A stretch of 48,817 bases of DNA from Streptomyces sp. 8L (GCF_020176795.1 NZ_JAIUKE010000030.1:1-48817), one strand, 5' to 3'. Positions 7,806 to 16,866 are shown, counted from the first letter of the stretch. Translations and numbers: made by a program. The notes: generated by a model from the sequence alone, not told the origin.

Positions 7806-7994
7806 TCACCAGGTGGCGCGCACCTGTCTGATGATGCGCCTGCGCAGCCGCACCCTGCGGCTGCCGTCGCGGTGCAGACTCAGGCGGTCCAGTTCCCAGT
7901 GCCCGTACTCGGCATGGTCCGTCAGCAGACGGGCGGTGTCCTTGCGGGACACACCGCGGGGCACGTACACGTCGACAAATTCGTATTCCGGCAT
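7806..7994 (-). CDS. DUF5703 family small protein
   Basis: A 62-residue protein of unknown function, rich in Arg and predicted cytoplasmic. It matches the actinobacterial DUF5703 family in its opening MPEYEFVDVYVPRGVSRKD, the middle LTDHAEYGHWELDRL and the C-terminal RRRIIRQVRAT. The ATG at 7994 is the natural family start. It is convergent with chpC and divergent from the acidic hypothetical, and the same position beside the chaplin pair is conserved in S. coelicolor as I recall it. Confidence 0.85.
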   Translation of the reverse strand: MPEYEFVDVYVPRGVSRKDTARLLTDHAEYGHWELDRLSLHRDGSRRVRLRRRIIRQVRATW

Positions 7995-8041
7995 CGCATC
8001 TATTGTGCGACCAGACCCCGGATACGGATAGCGTCTGCTCT

Positions 8042-8704
8042 ATGTCTGATGCTGCGCAGCCCACCGCTGCCGACGTACGCGCCGCCGCCGAGGCGGTCAA
8101 GGCCGCCCTCGACCGGCACTTGGCGGCAGTCGAGAACCGCACGGGTGAGGACGACCAGGCCGTTTCCGAGGCGTTCAACGCGCTGGCGGCGGCGGCCGAG
8201 GTCTACGACGAGCGGCTTTACCACCGGTACGACGAGGTGACCCCCTTCGAGATCCCGGAACCGGACGATTCCCTTCCGCCCTATGCGGGCCCGGAGGAAC
8301 CCCACGCCCTCAGCGTGCTGATCCGCCGCGACTACGCGGTGGTCGAACCGGAGCGGCTCCTGGCACAGGCACAGCGCATCGCCGACGCGGACGACGACGT
8401 GGCCGCCGCGTCGGGCGTCGCGGCGGTCGTCGGCGGCAGCGTGCACGCGGCGCTCGGCGTGCTGTTCGGCGAGTACGAACCGGACGAGATCGCCTCGCGG
8501 CACAAGGAGTTCGGCCTGGAGGAGGGCGACTCCACCCTCTGGGTCTCCGCGGTCGACGACCTGCCGGAGCCCGGCGAATGGCTGGCGTCCCCCTTCGAGG
8601 CGGCGGACCCGCAGCAGGTCGTCTGCCGCTTCGACGTGAGCGCGGTCTTCGACGAGGACGATCTGGACGCCGACACGGACGACCTGGAGGAACAGGAGGC
8701 GTAG
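8042..8704 (+). CDS. Conserved acidic hypothetical protein
   Basis: A 220-residue, strongly acidic cytoplasmic protein that I do not recognise beyond its being conserved at this place in Streptomyces. The N-terminal 60 residues are predicted helical (AADVRAAAEAVKAALDRHLA), followed by a Pro-rich loop (FEIPEPDDSLPPYAGPEEPH) and an Ala-rich helical segment around DDDVAAASGVAAVVGGSVHA. The C-terminus is a run of Asp and Glu. ATG 8042 gives a start beginning MSDAAQP; a longer frame from 8003 would overlap the divergent DUF5703 promoter. A very strong terminator follows three bases after the stop. Confidence 0.7.
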   Translation: MSDAAQPTAADVRAAAEAVKAALDRHLAAVENRTGEDDQAVSEAFNALAAAAEVYDERLYHRYDEVTPFEIPEPDDSLPPYAGPEEPHALSVLIRRDYAVVEPERLLAQAQRIADADDDVAAASGVAAVVGGSVHAALGVLFGEYEPDEIASRHKEFGLEEGDSTLWVSAVDDLPEPGEWLASPFEAADPQQVVCRFDVSAVFDEDDLDADTDDLEEQEA

Positions 8705-8706
8705 CC

Positions 8707-8750
8707 GCGGCGAGGAGCCGCCCACCACGCGATGGGCGGCTCCTCGCCGC
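8707..8750. terminator. Strong 18-bp hairpin terminator
   Basis: The 18 bases at 8707-8724 are perfectly complementary to 8733-8750, with an 8-nt loop (CCACGCGA). Placed directly after the stop of the acidic hypothetical, it is the strongest hairpin I found in the window. Confidence 0.85.
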
Positions 8751-8830
8751 GTCCGCGACGGCTCCTCGCCACGGAAGCCCTGGCCGCCGGCGGGCTGCGT
8801 CGGCCGTACCCCGGGCGCCGGCATTTCTGG

Positions 8831-9109
8831 GGCTACGGCGCCGGATTCCGCCCGTTGCCGGGGTGGCGCCGGGCCCAGCCTGCTCCGGGGTTGCGACGCG
8901 AACGGCGCTGGCCCGCGCTTGTTCGTGGGCTCAGCGGCGTACCGCAGCCGCGTCCCGAGCATTACGAGGGCTACGGCGCCGCGATTCCGGCCGCTGCCCG
9001 GCGTACCCCGGACCGAGCCCGTTCCGGAGTTACGACGCGAACGGCGCCAGCCCGCGGCCGGTCGTGGGCTCCAGCGCCGGGCCCCGGCGCTCCGCGCGGC
9101 TACGGCGCC
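8831..9109. repeat. Degenerate tandem repeat of about 138 bp (2 units plus a partial)
   Basis: GGCTACGGCGCC occurs at 8831, 8969 and 9098. GACGCGAACGGCGC occurs at 8895 and 9034, and GTGGGCTC follows each. The stretch 8751-9099 has no gene; it is filled by this imperfect duplication, and the third unit runs into the last codons of the helicase gene on the other strand. Confidence 0.75.
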
Positions 9110-11559
9110 GGTGCCGGGTCCGGAGCCAGCAGGCCTTCCACCAGGGGCCGCAGGCGGGTGTGGCGCGTGGCTGAGGGGCCCTCGCCCTCCGCGACCGCCC
9201 TCGGCAGCGCCTGGTCCACTCCGTGGACCACGGAAAGGTGCCGCTCGCCCCGTCCGAAGGCCGTGTACACCCACGCGCGGGTCAGGGCCTGAGCGGCGTC
9301 TCCCGGCAGCACCACCACCGCCGCGGGCCATCGCATCCCCGCGGCCTGGTGCGCCGTGAGCGCCCAGCCGTGCCGCAGCTGCGCCTCGACCCGCTCCCTC
9401 GCCACCGTCACGGTCCTGCCGGCGGCGCCGGCAGGACCGGCGGGCTCAGCGCCGCTGACGGCATCCGGGGTGTCCAGCTCCACGCGCAGGCCGTCCGCCT
9501 CCGCCGCCAGGACCACGCCCAGGACCGTGTGTCCCGGCGCGGGCACGTACGCGACCCGGTCGCCGGGGTCGAACCCGCCGAACCTGCCGGGCCCCGGCGC
9601 CAGCCGCTGCTTGAGCGCCGCGTTCAGCGCGCGCGTGCCCGCCGGGCCGCCGTGGCCGACCGTGACGACCTGGGTCTGCCCCGGCGCCAGCCCGAACGCC
9701 CGGGGTACGGACTCCGCGACCAGCTGCACCGTGCGGTGCACCGCCTCGCCCGCGTCCCGCACCGGGACGATCACGATCTCCTTGTCCGGCGCCGGCACCT
9801 GGTTCAGCTCGCCGATGCCGATCCCCGAGACGAGCTCGCCGATCGGCCCCGCGTCCGGCGTCCGGGACGCGATCTGAGGACAGACCCGCGCGGCGAGGAG
9901 GTCGTTGAAGACCCGGCCCGCGCCCGCGGAACCGAGCACACAGGGATCGCCGTCGAGCACCAGCCTGCTGCCGTCCGCCAGCGACTCGACCAGCACGGCC
10001 GCCGTCTCCACGTCCAGCTGCGGCGCGTCGAGCACCACGAGCAGGTCCAGGGCGAACACGCCGTCCGCTTCCCGCCCCGGGCCCTCGGAGCCCCCGAGCA
10101 GGCCCGCCACGGTGACCACGCCGGCGGCGCCGGAGGCCAGGAGCCGGTCCCGGCCGTTCTCGCTGTGCGTCGCGACGGCTGCACGCAGCCCGAGTGCCCG
10201 CGCCGCCGCCGCGACGGCGACCGGCTCGGCACGCGCGGCCTCGCCGCCGGTGTGCAGGACGAGACCGTGCCCCGCGACGGCTCGCAGCAGTTCGGCGGCG
10301 GACGGCGAGGGCGCCGCGCGCTCCGCCTCGGCCCAGGGCTCCCCGGGCAGCTCCCCTACGGTCTTCACCAGGCGTGCGAGGCCGTCCGCGAGGCTCTCCT
10401 CGGCGAGCGCGAAGCGGTCGAGCCCGAGCAGCACGGGGGTGGAGGGGGCGCCGTCCTGTCCGCCGGGCGCCGCCCCGCCGCCGTCCTCGGTGTCTCCCGC
10501 GCGCCCGGTCGCCTCTCCGGGCTCTGCGCCGTCGTCGTACGCGTCCTGGGCCCCGTCTCCGTGCCCGTCCTCGCCCTCGTCCTCTTCCTCGTCGCGGAAG
10601 ACGAGCACCGCGCCCTCCGCCGCGGCGTGGCGCACCGCCTCGGCCGGGTCGGGCACGCCCTGCCTCGCCAGTCCGTCGCGGACCGCGGAGACTTCGAGCG
10701 CGGTGTGGCCCTGGACGGCGGCGCGCTCCAGCGACCAGACGACCAGGGCGACGGCCCGCCGCTCGTCCCCGGGTCCGCACTCCGCGCCGAGCAGCGCACG
10801 GGCGAACCCGTCCGCCTGCTCGGGCCGTACGCCCGGCACGGCAAGCAGCTGCCACGGGTCCTGGCGCAGCACCTCGCCCGCGGACTCCCCGAGCGCGGTG
10901 ACCACCGGAGCCGCCAGCGCCTCCGGGGCGCCGCCCTCGCCGAGAACGGCGCGCACCGCGGCGAGCGCCCCCGCGTCCAGTGCGGCCGGGGCCGGTGCGT
11001 CCGGAGCGGAAAGCGGGGCGGGCACAGCGGGCGAGGGCACGGTCGCGGCAGGCGCGGGGGCGCCCGGAGCCGGGGCGGACCGCAGCACGGCAGGATCGGG
11101 CGTGCCGCCGCTCTCCACCGCGCGGACGGCGGCCAGGAGGTCGGCGGCCTGGCCGCTGAGCTTGGCGCCCGCGGCGACGGGTCCCGGCTTCCCGGCCTTG
11201 CGCTCCTCGATGCGCCGGCGCAGCTCGCGCTGGGCGGCGATTTCGGCCTGGGCCTCGCTCAGTTCCGGGGCCTCCGCACCGTCCGCGCCGCCCTCGCCGC
11301 CCGCGGCCTCCGCGCCGTCCGAGTCCTCCCCACCTCCAGTACCTCCCGTACCGCCCGAGCCGTCGTCGGTCCCGTCGGCCGCCTCCACGGGCTCCGCCGC
11401 CCCCACCTCCTCGGCGGAAGCCGCCTCCCCGGCGGAAGCCGCCTCCTCGGCCACGGCGGCCGGCTCGGCCGCGCTCTCGTGCGCCCCGCCAGGCGCCTCC
11501 GGCCCCTCCGCGCCCGCCTCCTCGACGGTCGCCTCGTCCGCGTCGCGGTCCGTCGTCAC
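9100..11559 (-). CDS. RecD-like helix-hairpin-helix helicase homologue with degenerate ATPase motifs
   Basis: An 819-residue protein with RecD2-like architecture. Residues about 1-110 are Ala/Glu-rich and low complexity. A helix-hairpin-helix segment follows (DPWQLLAVPGVRPEQADGFA, about 220-240), then an acidic insert (about 305-350) and two helicase-like domains. Where family members have a GxxGTGKT Walker A loop this one reads GLVLHTGGEAARAEP, with no Lys or Thr in position, and the Walker B region reads LLVVLDAPQLD without the Asp-Glu pair. The C-terminal UvrD-type segment (ALTAHQAAGMRWPAAVVVLP, ALTRAWVYTAFGRG) is well kept. It therefore probably cannot hydrolyse ATP and may serve a structural role in DNA repair. 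Its ATG overlaps the aldo/keto reductase stop by four bases, indicating translational coupling. Confidence 0.8.
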   Translation of the reverse strand: MTTDRDADEATVEEAGAEGPEAPGGAHESAAEPAAVAEEAASAGEAASAEEVGAAEPVEAADGTDDGSGGTGGTGGGEDSDGAEAAGGEGGADGAEAPELSEAQAEIAAQRELRRRIEERKAGKPGPVAAGAKLSGQAADLLAAVRAVESGGTPDPAVLRSAPAPGAPAPAATVPSPAVPAPLSAPDAPAPAALDAGALAAVRAVLGEGGAPEALAAPVVTALGESAGEVLRQDPWQLLAVPGVRPEQADGFARALLGAECGPGDERRAVALVVWSLERAAVQGHTALEVSAVRDGLARQGVPDPAEAVRHAAAEGAVLVFRDEEEDEGEDGHGDGAQDAYDDGAEPGEATGRAGDTEDGGGAAPGGQDGAPSTPVLLGLDRFALAEESLADGLARLVKTVGELPGEPWAEAERAAPSPSAAELLRAVAGHGLVLHTGGEAARAEPVAVAAAARALGLRAAVATHSENGRDRLLASGAAGVVTVAGLLGGSEGPGREADGVFALDLLVVLDAPQLDVETAAVLVESLADGSRLVLDGDPCVLGSAGAGRVFNDLLAARVCPQIASRTPDAGPIGELVSGIGIGELNQVPAPDKEIVIVPVRDAGEAVHRTVQLVAESVPRAFGLAPGQTQVVTVGHGGPAGTRALNAALKQRLAPGPGRFGGFDPGDRVAYVPAPGHTVLGVVLAAEADGLRVELDTPDAVSGAEPAGPAGAAGRTVTVARERVEAQLRHGWALTAHQAAGMRWPAAVVVLPGDAAQALTRAWVYTAFGRGERHLSVVHGVDQALPRAVAEGEGPSATRHTRLRPLVEGLLAPDPAPAP

Positions 11560-12536
11560 AGCGTGCTCCAGTCCTGGTCGGGATAGCGGTGCACCGGGGC
11601 CGACACGTCGTTCAGCGCCCGGCAGATCTCGTCAGGAAGACTAAGGCCCTCCACCGACAACGCCTCGGTGAGCTGCCGCGCGTTGCGCGCGCCCACGATC
11701 GGGGCCGCGACGCCCGGCCGGTCGCGTACCCAGGCGAGAGCGACCGCGAGCGGGCTCGTCGCCAGGCCGTCCGCGGCCGTCGCGACCGCGTCGACGATCC
11801 GGCCCGCCGCTCCGTCGAGGTACGGCTCCACGAACATCGCCATGTCCGTCGCGCCCCGCGAGTCCGGGGGTGTCGTGTGACGGTACTTGCCCGTCAGCAC
11901 GCCCCGCCCGAGCGGCGACGACGGCAGCAGTCCGACGCCCAGGTCGAGCGCGGCGGGCAGCACCTCCCGCTCCACGCCCCGCTGGAGCAGCGAGTACTCC
12001 ATCTGCGTGCTGGCCAGCCTGGTGCGTATCCCCGGCGACGCCAGCTGCCAGGTCGCGGCCTTCGCCAACTGCCAGCCGCAGAAGTTCGACACGCCCGCGT
12101 ACCGCGCCCGCCCGCTGGTGACGGCGATGTCCAGCGCGTGCAGCGTCTCGTCCAGCGGGGTCTCCGGGTCGAAGGCGTGGATCTGCCAGAGGTCCACGTA
12201 GTCCGTGCCGAGCCGTTCCAGGGAGGCGTCGAGCGCTTGGAGCAGATGGCCCCGCGAGCCGTCGAAGCGCCGGTCGGGGTCCGGCACGCTGCCGGCCTTG
12301 GTGGCGATCACCAGGTCGTCGCGCGGCACCAGCCGCTCGACGAGCCGGCCGAGGAGGTACTCCGCTTCTCCGCCGCTGTACACGTCCGCCGTGTCGATCA
12401 GCGTGCCTCCCGCTTCCCAGAAGGCCTTCAACTGGTCGGCCGCGTCGTGCTCGCCGGTGTTCCTGCCCCACGTCAGGGTGCCGAGCCCGATGCGCGAGAC
12501 GCGCAGTCCCGTACTGCCGAGATGCCTCTGCTCCAT
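11556..12536 (-). CDS. Aldo/keto reductase
   Basis: A 326-residue NADPH-dependent aldo/keto reductase of the Tas/YajO-like group, a cytoplasmic TIM barrel that reduces aldehydes or ketones. The catalytic tetrad is visible: Asp and Tyr in DTADVYSGG (about 47 and 52), Lys in VIATKAGS, and His in VDLWQIHAFD. The cofactor end shows PIVGARNARQL. The natural N-terminus MEQRHLGSTGLRVSRIGLG fixes the start at 12536; a longer frame upstream has no family similarity. It is the first gene of a two-gene unit with the helicase homologue (4-bp overlap) and is divergent from the F420-type oxidoreductase. Confidence 0.9.
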   Translation of the reverse strand: MEQRHLGSTGLRVSRIGLGTLTWGRNTGEHDAADQLKAFWEAGGTLIDTADVYSGGEAEYLLGRLVERLVPRDDLVIATKAGSVPDPDRRFDGSRGHLLQALDASLERLGTDYVDLWQIHAFDPETPLDETLHALDIAVTSGRARYAGVSNFCGWQLAKAATWQLASPGIRTRLASTQMEYSLLQRGVEREVLPAALDLGVGLLPSSPLGRGVLTGKYRHTTPPDSRGATDMAMFVEPYLDGAAGRIVDAVATAADGLATSPLAVALAWVRDRPGVAAPIVGARNARQLTEALSVEGLSLPDEICRALNDVSAPVHRYPDQDWSTL

Positions 12537-12703
12537 GGGGGCTGAGGTTACTGGGCAGAGCCCCACCCCGCGTGAGGGCTGTGGACAACGGACCCGTGAC
12601 GTGATGGGTGCCGACGGGCGCTGACGGCCCCGCACGGCGCGCGCTACAGTCCCTGGGGCAGGACATTACCGGTGAGTAGGACGAGTAGGGAGCGGGTGCG
12701 GGA

Positions 12704-13756
12704 ATGCGGCTCGGCATCAACCTCGGGTACTGGGGTGCGGGGATGGACGGCGACAATCTCGCCGTCGCACAGGAGGCGGACCGGCTCGGCTACGACGTGT
12801 GCTGGGCGGCCGAGGCGTACGGCTCCGACGCCCCGACCGTGCTGGCGTGGGTCGCGTCCCGCACGGAGAGCATCGACGTCGGCTCGGCGATCATGCAGAT
12901 CCCGGCCCGCCAGCCCGCCATGACCGCCATGACGGCCGCGACGCTCGACTCGCTCTCCGGCGGCCGGTTCCGCCTCGGCCTCGGCGTCTCGGGGCCGCAG
13001 GTCTCCGAGGGCTGGTACGGCGTGAGGTTCGACAAGCCGCTCGCCAGGACGCGGGAGTACGTGGAGATCGTGCGCGCCGCGATGTCGCGCGAACGGCTGT
13101 CGTACGAGGGCGAGCACTGGACGCTGCCGCTGCCGGAAGGACCCGGCAAGCCGCTCAAGCTGACCGTGCACCCGCAGCGCGAGCACATCCCGCTGTACAT
13201 CGCGGCGATCGGGCCGAAGAACCTGGAGCAGACGGGCGAGATCGCGGACGGTGCGCTGCTGATCTTCCCGGCGGCCGAGCACCTGGAGGAGACGGCGCTG
13301 ACGCACCTGCGCGCGGGCCGGGAGAAGGCCGGGCTGACGATGGACGGCTTCGACGTCTGTCCGACGGTGCCGCTGGCGACCGGCGACGACGTGCCCGCGC
13401 TCGCCGACCAGTTCCGCCCCTACACGGCGCTGTACGTGGGCGGCATGGGCAGCAGGAAGCAGAACTTCTACAACCGCCTGGCCGGACGCATGGGGTACGA
13501 GAAGGAGGCGGCGGAGATCCAGGACAAGTACCTGTCGGGCGACAAGCCGGGCGCGGCGGCCGCCGTGCCGCACGACCTGATCGACTCGACCACGCTGCTC
13601 GGCTCGACGGCCCGTATCGCCGATCGCATGCAGGCGTACGCGGCGGTGGGTGTCACCACCCTGACGCTGGCTCCCGCGGGCCTCACGCTGGAGCAGCGGG
13701 TGGAGGCGCTGCGCGTCGGCGTGGACGCCCTGGAACGGGCCGGCCTCGCCGAGTAG
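12704..13756 (+). CDS. LLM class F420-dependent oxidoreductase
   Basis: A 350-residue luciferase-like TIM-barrel enzyme, expected to use coenzyme F420 (or FMN) for a redox step on an unknown substrate. Characteristic segments are MRLGINLGYWG at the N-terminus, AQEADRLGYDVCWAAEAYGS, the MQIPARQPAMTAMTAATLD strand-loop, LSGGRFRLGLGVSGPQVSEG and the substrate-cap region HIPLYIAAIGPKNLEQTGEI. The C-terminal TTLLGSTARIADRMQAYAAVGV is typical of F420-dependent members. Length is standard. It is a single gene sharing a divergent promoter region (12537-12703) with the aldo/keto reductase. Confidence 0.9.
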   Translation: MRLGINLGYWGAGMDGDNLAVAQEADRLGYDVCWAAEAYGSDAPTVLAWVASRTESIDVGSAIMQIPARQPAMTAMTAATLDSLSGGRFRLGLGVSGPQVSEGWYGVRFDKPLARTREYVEIVRAAMSRERLSYEGEHWTLPLPEGPGKPLKLTVHPQREHIPLYIAAIGPKNLEQTGEIADGALLIFPAAEHLEETALTHLRAGREKAGLTMDGFDVCPTVPLATGDDVPALADQFRPYTALYVGGMGSRKQNFYNRLAGRMGYEKEAAEIQDKYLSGDKPGAAAAVPHDLIDSTTLLGSTARIADRMQAYAAVGVTTLTLAPAGLTLEQRVEALRVGVDALERAGLAE

Positions 13757-14043
13757 CGGCCCGTAGCCCTCTTGCCGGAGGCGGGCCCGTGCCTGCCTTG
13801 GCGGGCCTCGCGAGGCGGACCCCGCGAGACGGGCCGCGCGAGGACGGATACGCGGCCGTGGTGGGGGCTCGGGGGTCTCCCCGCCACGCCCGCCTCACCC
13901 AGGACAACGTCCGGGGCCGCGTGCGGTTACGCGTGGGCGCCGTCCTTCTTTCGGCGCAGTCCCCGGCCCCACCTGTTGCCTCCGCGGCTCCATCCGCTTT
14001 GACTCGTTTTCTGCGGATGTCTGTTCAGATGGAGGTATCAGAG

Positions 14044-14844
14044 ATGCTCTCGGCCCACAGTCTGTTCCAGGAAATGGTCGACGACGACCGGGCGTTCCAG
14101 CTGTTCTGCTCCATCGCCGCGTCGGGCGAGGCCCAGGGCGGCTGGGAGAACAGCAGGATCGCCGCGCTGGTGCCCGACAGCATGCGCGACCTCGCCCCCA
14201 AGATCACCCGGCACGGCGCCGACGAGGACAAGCACGGCCGGATCTTCAACGCCCTCCTCAAGAAGCGCGGGCTCGACCCGGTCGAGGTGCCGCTGGAGAC
14301 CGACTACACCGTGCTGCTCGAACAGCGCGGCATCGGTCTCGCGCACGAGAAGCTCCGGCGCGACGAGCCCCTCACGGAGCGGGACATCATCGTGTACCTG
14401 GCCCACAGCAGGGTCACGGAGCAGCGCGCCAGCGACCAGATGGACATGCTGAAGACGCACTTCTCGGAGAACCCCGAGGTGGGCAAGGCCGTCAAGATGA
14501 TCAGCAACGACGAGGACAACCACCTCGCCTACTGCCACGAGGAGCTGCTGCGGCTCGCCGCGCAGGGCCACGGCCGGTTCATCCTCGACTCGCTCGTCTC
14601 GTGCGCCCGGGTCGAGATGTCGATCTACCGACAGGTCAGCCTGGCCGTCATGGACCACATGGGCCGCATCCTCGGCTGGCCCGCGCCGAAGGCCGCCGCG
14701 CTCGCCGCGGGCATCAACGCGATGTACGCGTACGAGCGGCTCGGCGGATGGCGCCGGATGACCCGTCTCACCCAGCCCGAGCGCCGCGACGCGCTCGGCG
14801 GCCCGGTCGAGGCTCCGGCCCCCGCACCCGCCCCGGTGGTCTGA
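14044..14844 (+). CDS. Ferritin-like domain-containing protein
   Basis: A 266-residue four-helix-bundle protein with a likely di-iron site. Candidate iron ligands are Glu and His in GADEDKHGRIFN, Glu in HSRVTEQRASDQMD, and the ExxH-type pair in ISNDEDNHLAYCHEE. The C-terminal tail is Pro/Ala rich. Function is unknown; family members include oxygenases and demetallated scaffolds. I chose ATG 14044 because GGAGG lies eight bases upstream. ATG 14017 and ATG 14029 are in frame but lack a ribosome binding site and would place GGAGG inside the coding region. It is conserved beside corA in Streptomyces. Confidence 0.8.
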   Translation: MLSAHSLFQEMVDDDRAFQLFCSIAASGEAQGGWENSRIAALVPDSMRDLAPKITRHGADEDKHGRIFNALLKKRGLDPVEVPLETDYTVLLEQRGIGLAHEKLRRDEPLTERDIIVYLAHSRVTEQRASDQMDMLKTHFSENPEVGKAVKMISNDEDNHLAYCHEELLRLAAQGHGRFILDSLVSCARVEMSIYRQVSLAVMDHMGRILGWPAPKAAALAAGINAMYAYERLGGWRRMTRLTQPERRDALGGPVEAPAPAPAPVV

Positions 14845-14882
14845 CGTTCCACGCGGCGAAGCCGCCGTCCGCGCGCGTACTT

Positions 14883-14922
14883 CCGGCACCGGCGGGCGGC
14901 GGCCGGTGTCCGCCGGTGCCGG
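14883..14922. terminator. Convergent terminator between the ferritin-like gene and corA
   Basis: A perfect 13-bp stem (CCGGCACCGGCGG with CCGCCGGTGCCGG) and a 14-nt loop lie between the converging 3' ends of the two genes. Confidence 0.7.
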
Positions 14923-14979
14923 CCGCAGGGATGACGGCCGAAACGGGGAGGCGACGGCCGGAACGGCCGGGCGCCCGCG

Positions 14980-15996
14980 TCAGAGCCAGCCGCGCCGCTT
15001 GAACTGCCGGTGCAGCCCCGCCACGACCACCAGCATCAGCGCGATCACCGCCGGGTACGCCCAGATCCAGTGCAGCTCCGGCATGTGCTCGAAGTTCATG
15101 CCGTAGATGCCGGCCACCATCGTCGGCACCGCCGCCATGGCCGCCCACGCGGAGATCTTCCGCATGTCGTCGTTCTGGCGCACGCCCATCTGGGCCAGGT
15201 GGGCGGACAGGACGTCCGTCAGGAGCCGGTCGAGGCTCTCCACCATCTCGTTCGCGTGCGTCAGGTGGTCATTGACGTCCCGGAAGAACGGCCGGGCCTG
15301 CTCGTTCACGAACGGCACACCCGTCCCCGTCAGCTTCTGCATCGGGGCCACGAGCGGTCCTGTCGCGCGCCGGAACTCCAGTACCTGCCGCTTGAAGTTG
15401 TAGATGCGGGCCGCCGTGGTCTGCGCGTTCGCCGAGCGCTCCGCCGCTCGGCCGTCCGACGCCGGTGCGAAGACCTCCGCCTCCACCCCCTCCAGGTCGA
15501 TCTGGAGCTCGGCCGCCACGTCGATGTAGTGGTCCACCACGGCGTCGCTGACCGCGTAGAGCACCGCCGTCGGCCCGTGCCGCATCACCTTGGGCTCGTT
15601 CTCCAGCCGGTGGCGCACGGCCGAGAGCGGGGCGCCCTCGCCGTGCCGCACGGTCACGACGAACGAGTCACCTATGAAGACCATCAGCTCACCGGTGGTC
15701 ACGGTGTCGCTGTCCGCGTCGTACGTCGCGGGCTTGAGCACCACGAACAGCGAGTCGTCGTAGACCTCCAGCTTCGGCCGCTGGTGCGCGGTCAGCGCGT
15801 CCTCCACGGCCAGCGGGTGCAGCCCGAACTCGCTCGTGACGCGCGAGAACTCCTCCTCCGTCGGTTCGTGCAACCCGATCCACAAGAACGCGTCCCCGGA
15901 GGCGCGCGCCTGGTCCAGGGCGTCCGAGAAATCCTCGGGGCCCTCCGTACGGTCGCCGTTGCGGTAAATGGCACAGTCCACGATCACGCCGGGCAT
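14980..15996 (-). CDS. corA: CorA family magnesium/cobalt transporter
   Basis: A 338-residue CorA/2-TM-GxN channel for Mg2+ or Co2+. A long cytoplasmic N-terminal domain (about 1-235) ends in the stalk helix containing NDHLTHANEMVESLDRLLTD. Then come two membrane helices: TM1 (AAMAAVPTMVAGIYG) followed by the pore signature GMN in YGMNFEHMPEL, and TM2 (AYPAVIALMLVVVAGLH), ending in a basic tail RQFKRRGWL. The start at 15996 (MPGVIVDCAIY) has GGGGAG just upstream on the minus strand; eight further in-frame codons exist before it but have no ribosome binding site. It is divergent from the phosphatase gene. Confidence 0.92.
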   Translation of the reverse strand: MPGVIVDCAIYRNGDRTEGPEDFSDALDQARASGDAFLWIGLHEPTEEEFSRVTSEFGLHPLAVEDALTAHQRPKLEVYDDSLFVVLKPATYDADSDTVTTGELMVFIGDSFVVTVRHGEGAPLSAVRHRLENEPKVMRHGPTAVLYAVSDAVVDHYIDVAAELQIDLEGVEAEVFAPASDGRAAERSANAQTTAARIYNFKRQVLEFRRATGPLVAPMQKLTGTGVPFVNEQARPFFRDVNDHLTHANEMVESLDRLLTDVLSAHLAQMGVRQNDDMRKISAWAAMAAVPTMVAGIYGMNFEHMPELHWIWAYPAVIALMLVVVAGLHRQFKRRGWL

Positions 15997-16068
15997 TCTC
16001 CCCGCTCGCGGACCGCGCACACCACAGCGGCGGCGGGCGGCCCGGCCGGCATGGTTACGCTAGCCGTC

Positions 16069-16755
16069 ATGGCCACGCTGATCCTCGTACGTCATGGACG
16101 CTCCACCGCCAACACCTCGGGACTGCTGGCGGGCTGGACCCCCTCGGTGGCGCTCGACGAGCGGGGCGCCGCCCAGGCCGCGGCACTGCCCGCCCGCCTC
16201 GACGGCATCCCGTTCGCCGCCGTCGTCGCCAGCCCCCTCCAGCGCTGCCGCGAGACCCTCCAGCCGCTGCTCGACGCCCGTCCCGGCACCGAACTCATCA
16301 CGGACGACCGGATCGGCGAGTGCGACTACGGGGAGTGGACGGGCCGCAAGCTGGCCGAGCTGAACGACGAACCCCTGATGCAGGTCGTGCAGCAGCACCC
16401 CGCCGCCGCCGCCTTCCCCGGCGGGGAGTCGATGGCCGCCATGCAGGCGCGCGCCGTCGCCTGCGTACGGGAGTGGAACGAGCGCGTCGAGAAGGAGCAC
16501 GGCGAGAAGGCCGTCTTCCTGATGTGCTCGCACGGCGACATCATCAAGGCGATCGTCGCCGACGCGCTCGGCATGCACCTCGACCTCTTCCAGCGGCTGA
16601 ACGTCGACCCCTGCTCGGTCACCGCCGTCGCGTACACCCGGCTGCGCCCCTACCTCCTGAAGCTCGGCGACACCGGGGATCTCGGTGCTCTCGTGCCCCG
16701 CGGGGCGGGGGGCGGGGGCCCCGGGGCGGGGGGGGGCGGCGCGGGCGCGCCGTGA
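16069..16755 (+). CDS. Histidine phosphatase, MSMEG_4193 family
   Basis: A 228-residue phosphoglycerate-mutase-like phosphatase. The catalytic motif LVRHGRST opens the protein; the second core His is in FLMCSHGDII (about residue 155), and VASPLQRCRETLQPL and ECDYGEWTG are family hallmarks. Substrate is unknown. It is the first gene of a conserved actinobacterial set running through DUF3090 and the SCO1664 family to mshC, so a role linked to that set is plausible. I prefer ATG 16069 to the in-frame ATG 16051, since RHG normally sits near residue 10. The last 25 residues read Gly and Pro almost only and overlap a G-rich tract that may be mis-sequenced, although the natural-looking ending GGGAGAP suggests the frame is right. 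Confidence 0.88.
   Translation: MATLILVRHGRSTANTSGLLAGWTPSVALDERGAAQAAALPARLDGIPFAAVVASPLQRCRETLQPLLDARPGTELITDDRIGECDYGEWTGRKLAELNDEPLMQVVQQHPAAAAFPGGESMAAMQARAVACVREWNERVEKEHGEKAVFLMCSHGDIIKAIVADALGMHLDLFQRLNVDPCSVTAVAYTRLRPYLLKLGDTGDLGALVPRGAGGGGPGAGGGGAGAP
16698..16741. other. G-rich homopolymer tract, possibly mis-sequenced
   Basis: A run of G clusters near the 3' end of the phosphatase gene, similar in style to the tracts at 3959-4062 and 19819-19904 but shorter. It encodes only Gly, Pro, Arg and Ala. Confidence 0.5.
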
Positions 16756-16866
16756 TCGCCGGGCGCAGTAGGGTGGACGCGCCGTGCACGCGTCACGGGT
16801 CGCCGACGGCGGCCTCCTGAGCGCCGCGCCGGTGCCGATTCCATCACTTCCCAAGGGAGACAGGGC

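Noticed and set aside
12537..12703. Possible operator between the aldo/keto reductase and F420-type oxidoreductase genes.
   Set aside because: No inverted or direct repeat better than chance was found.
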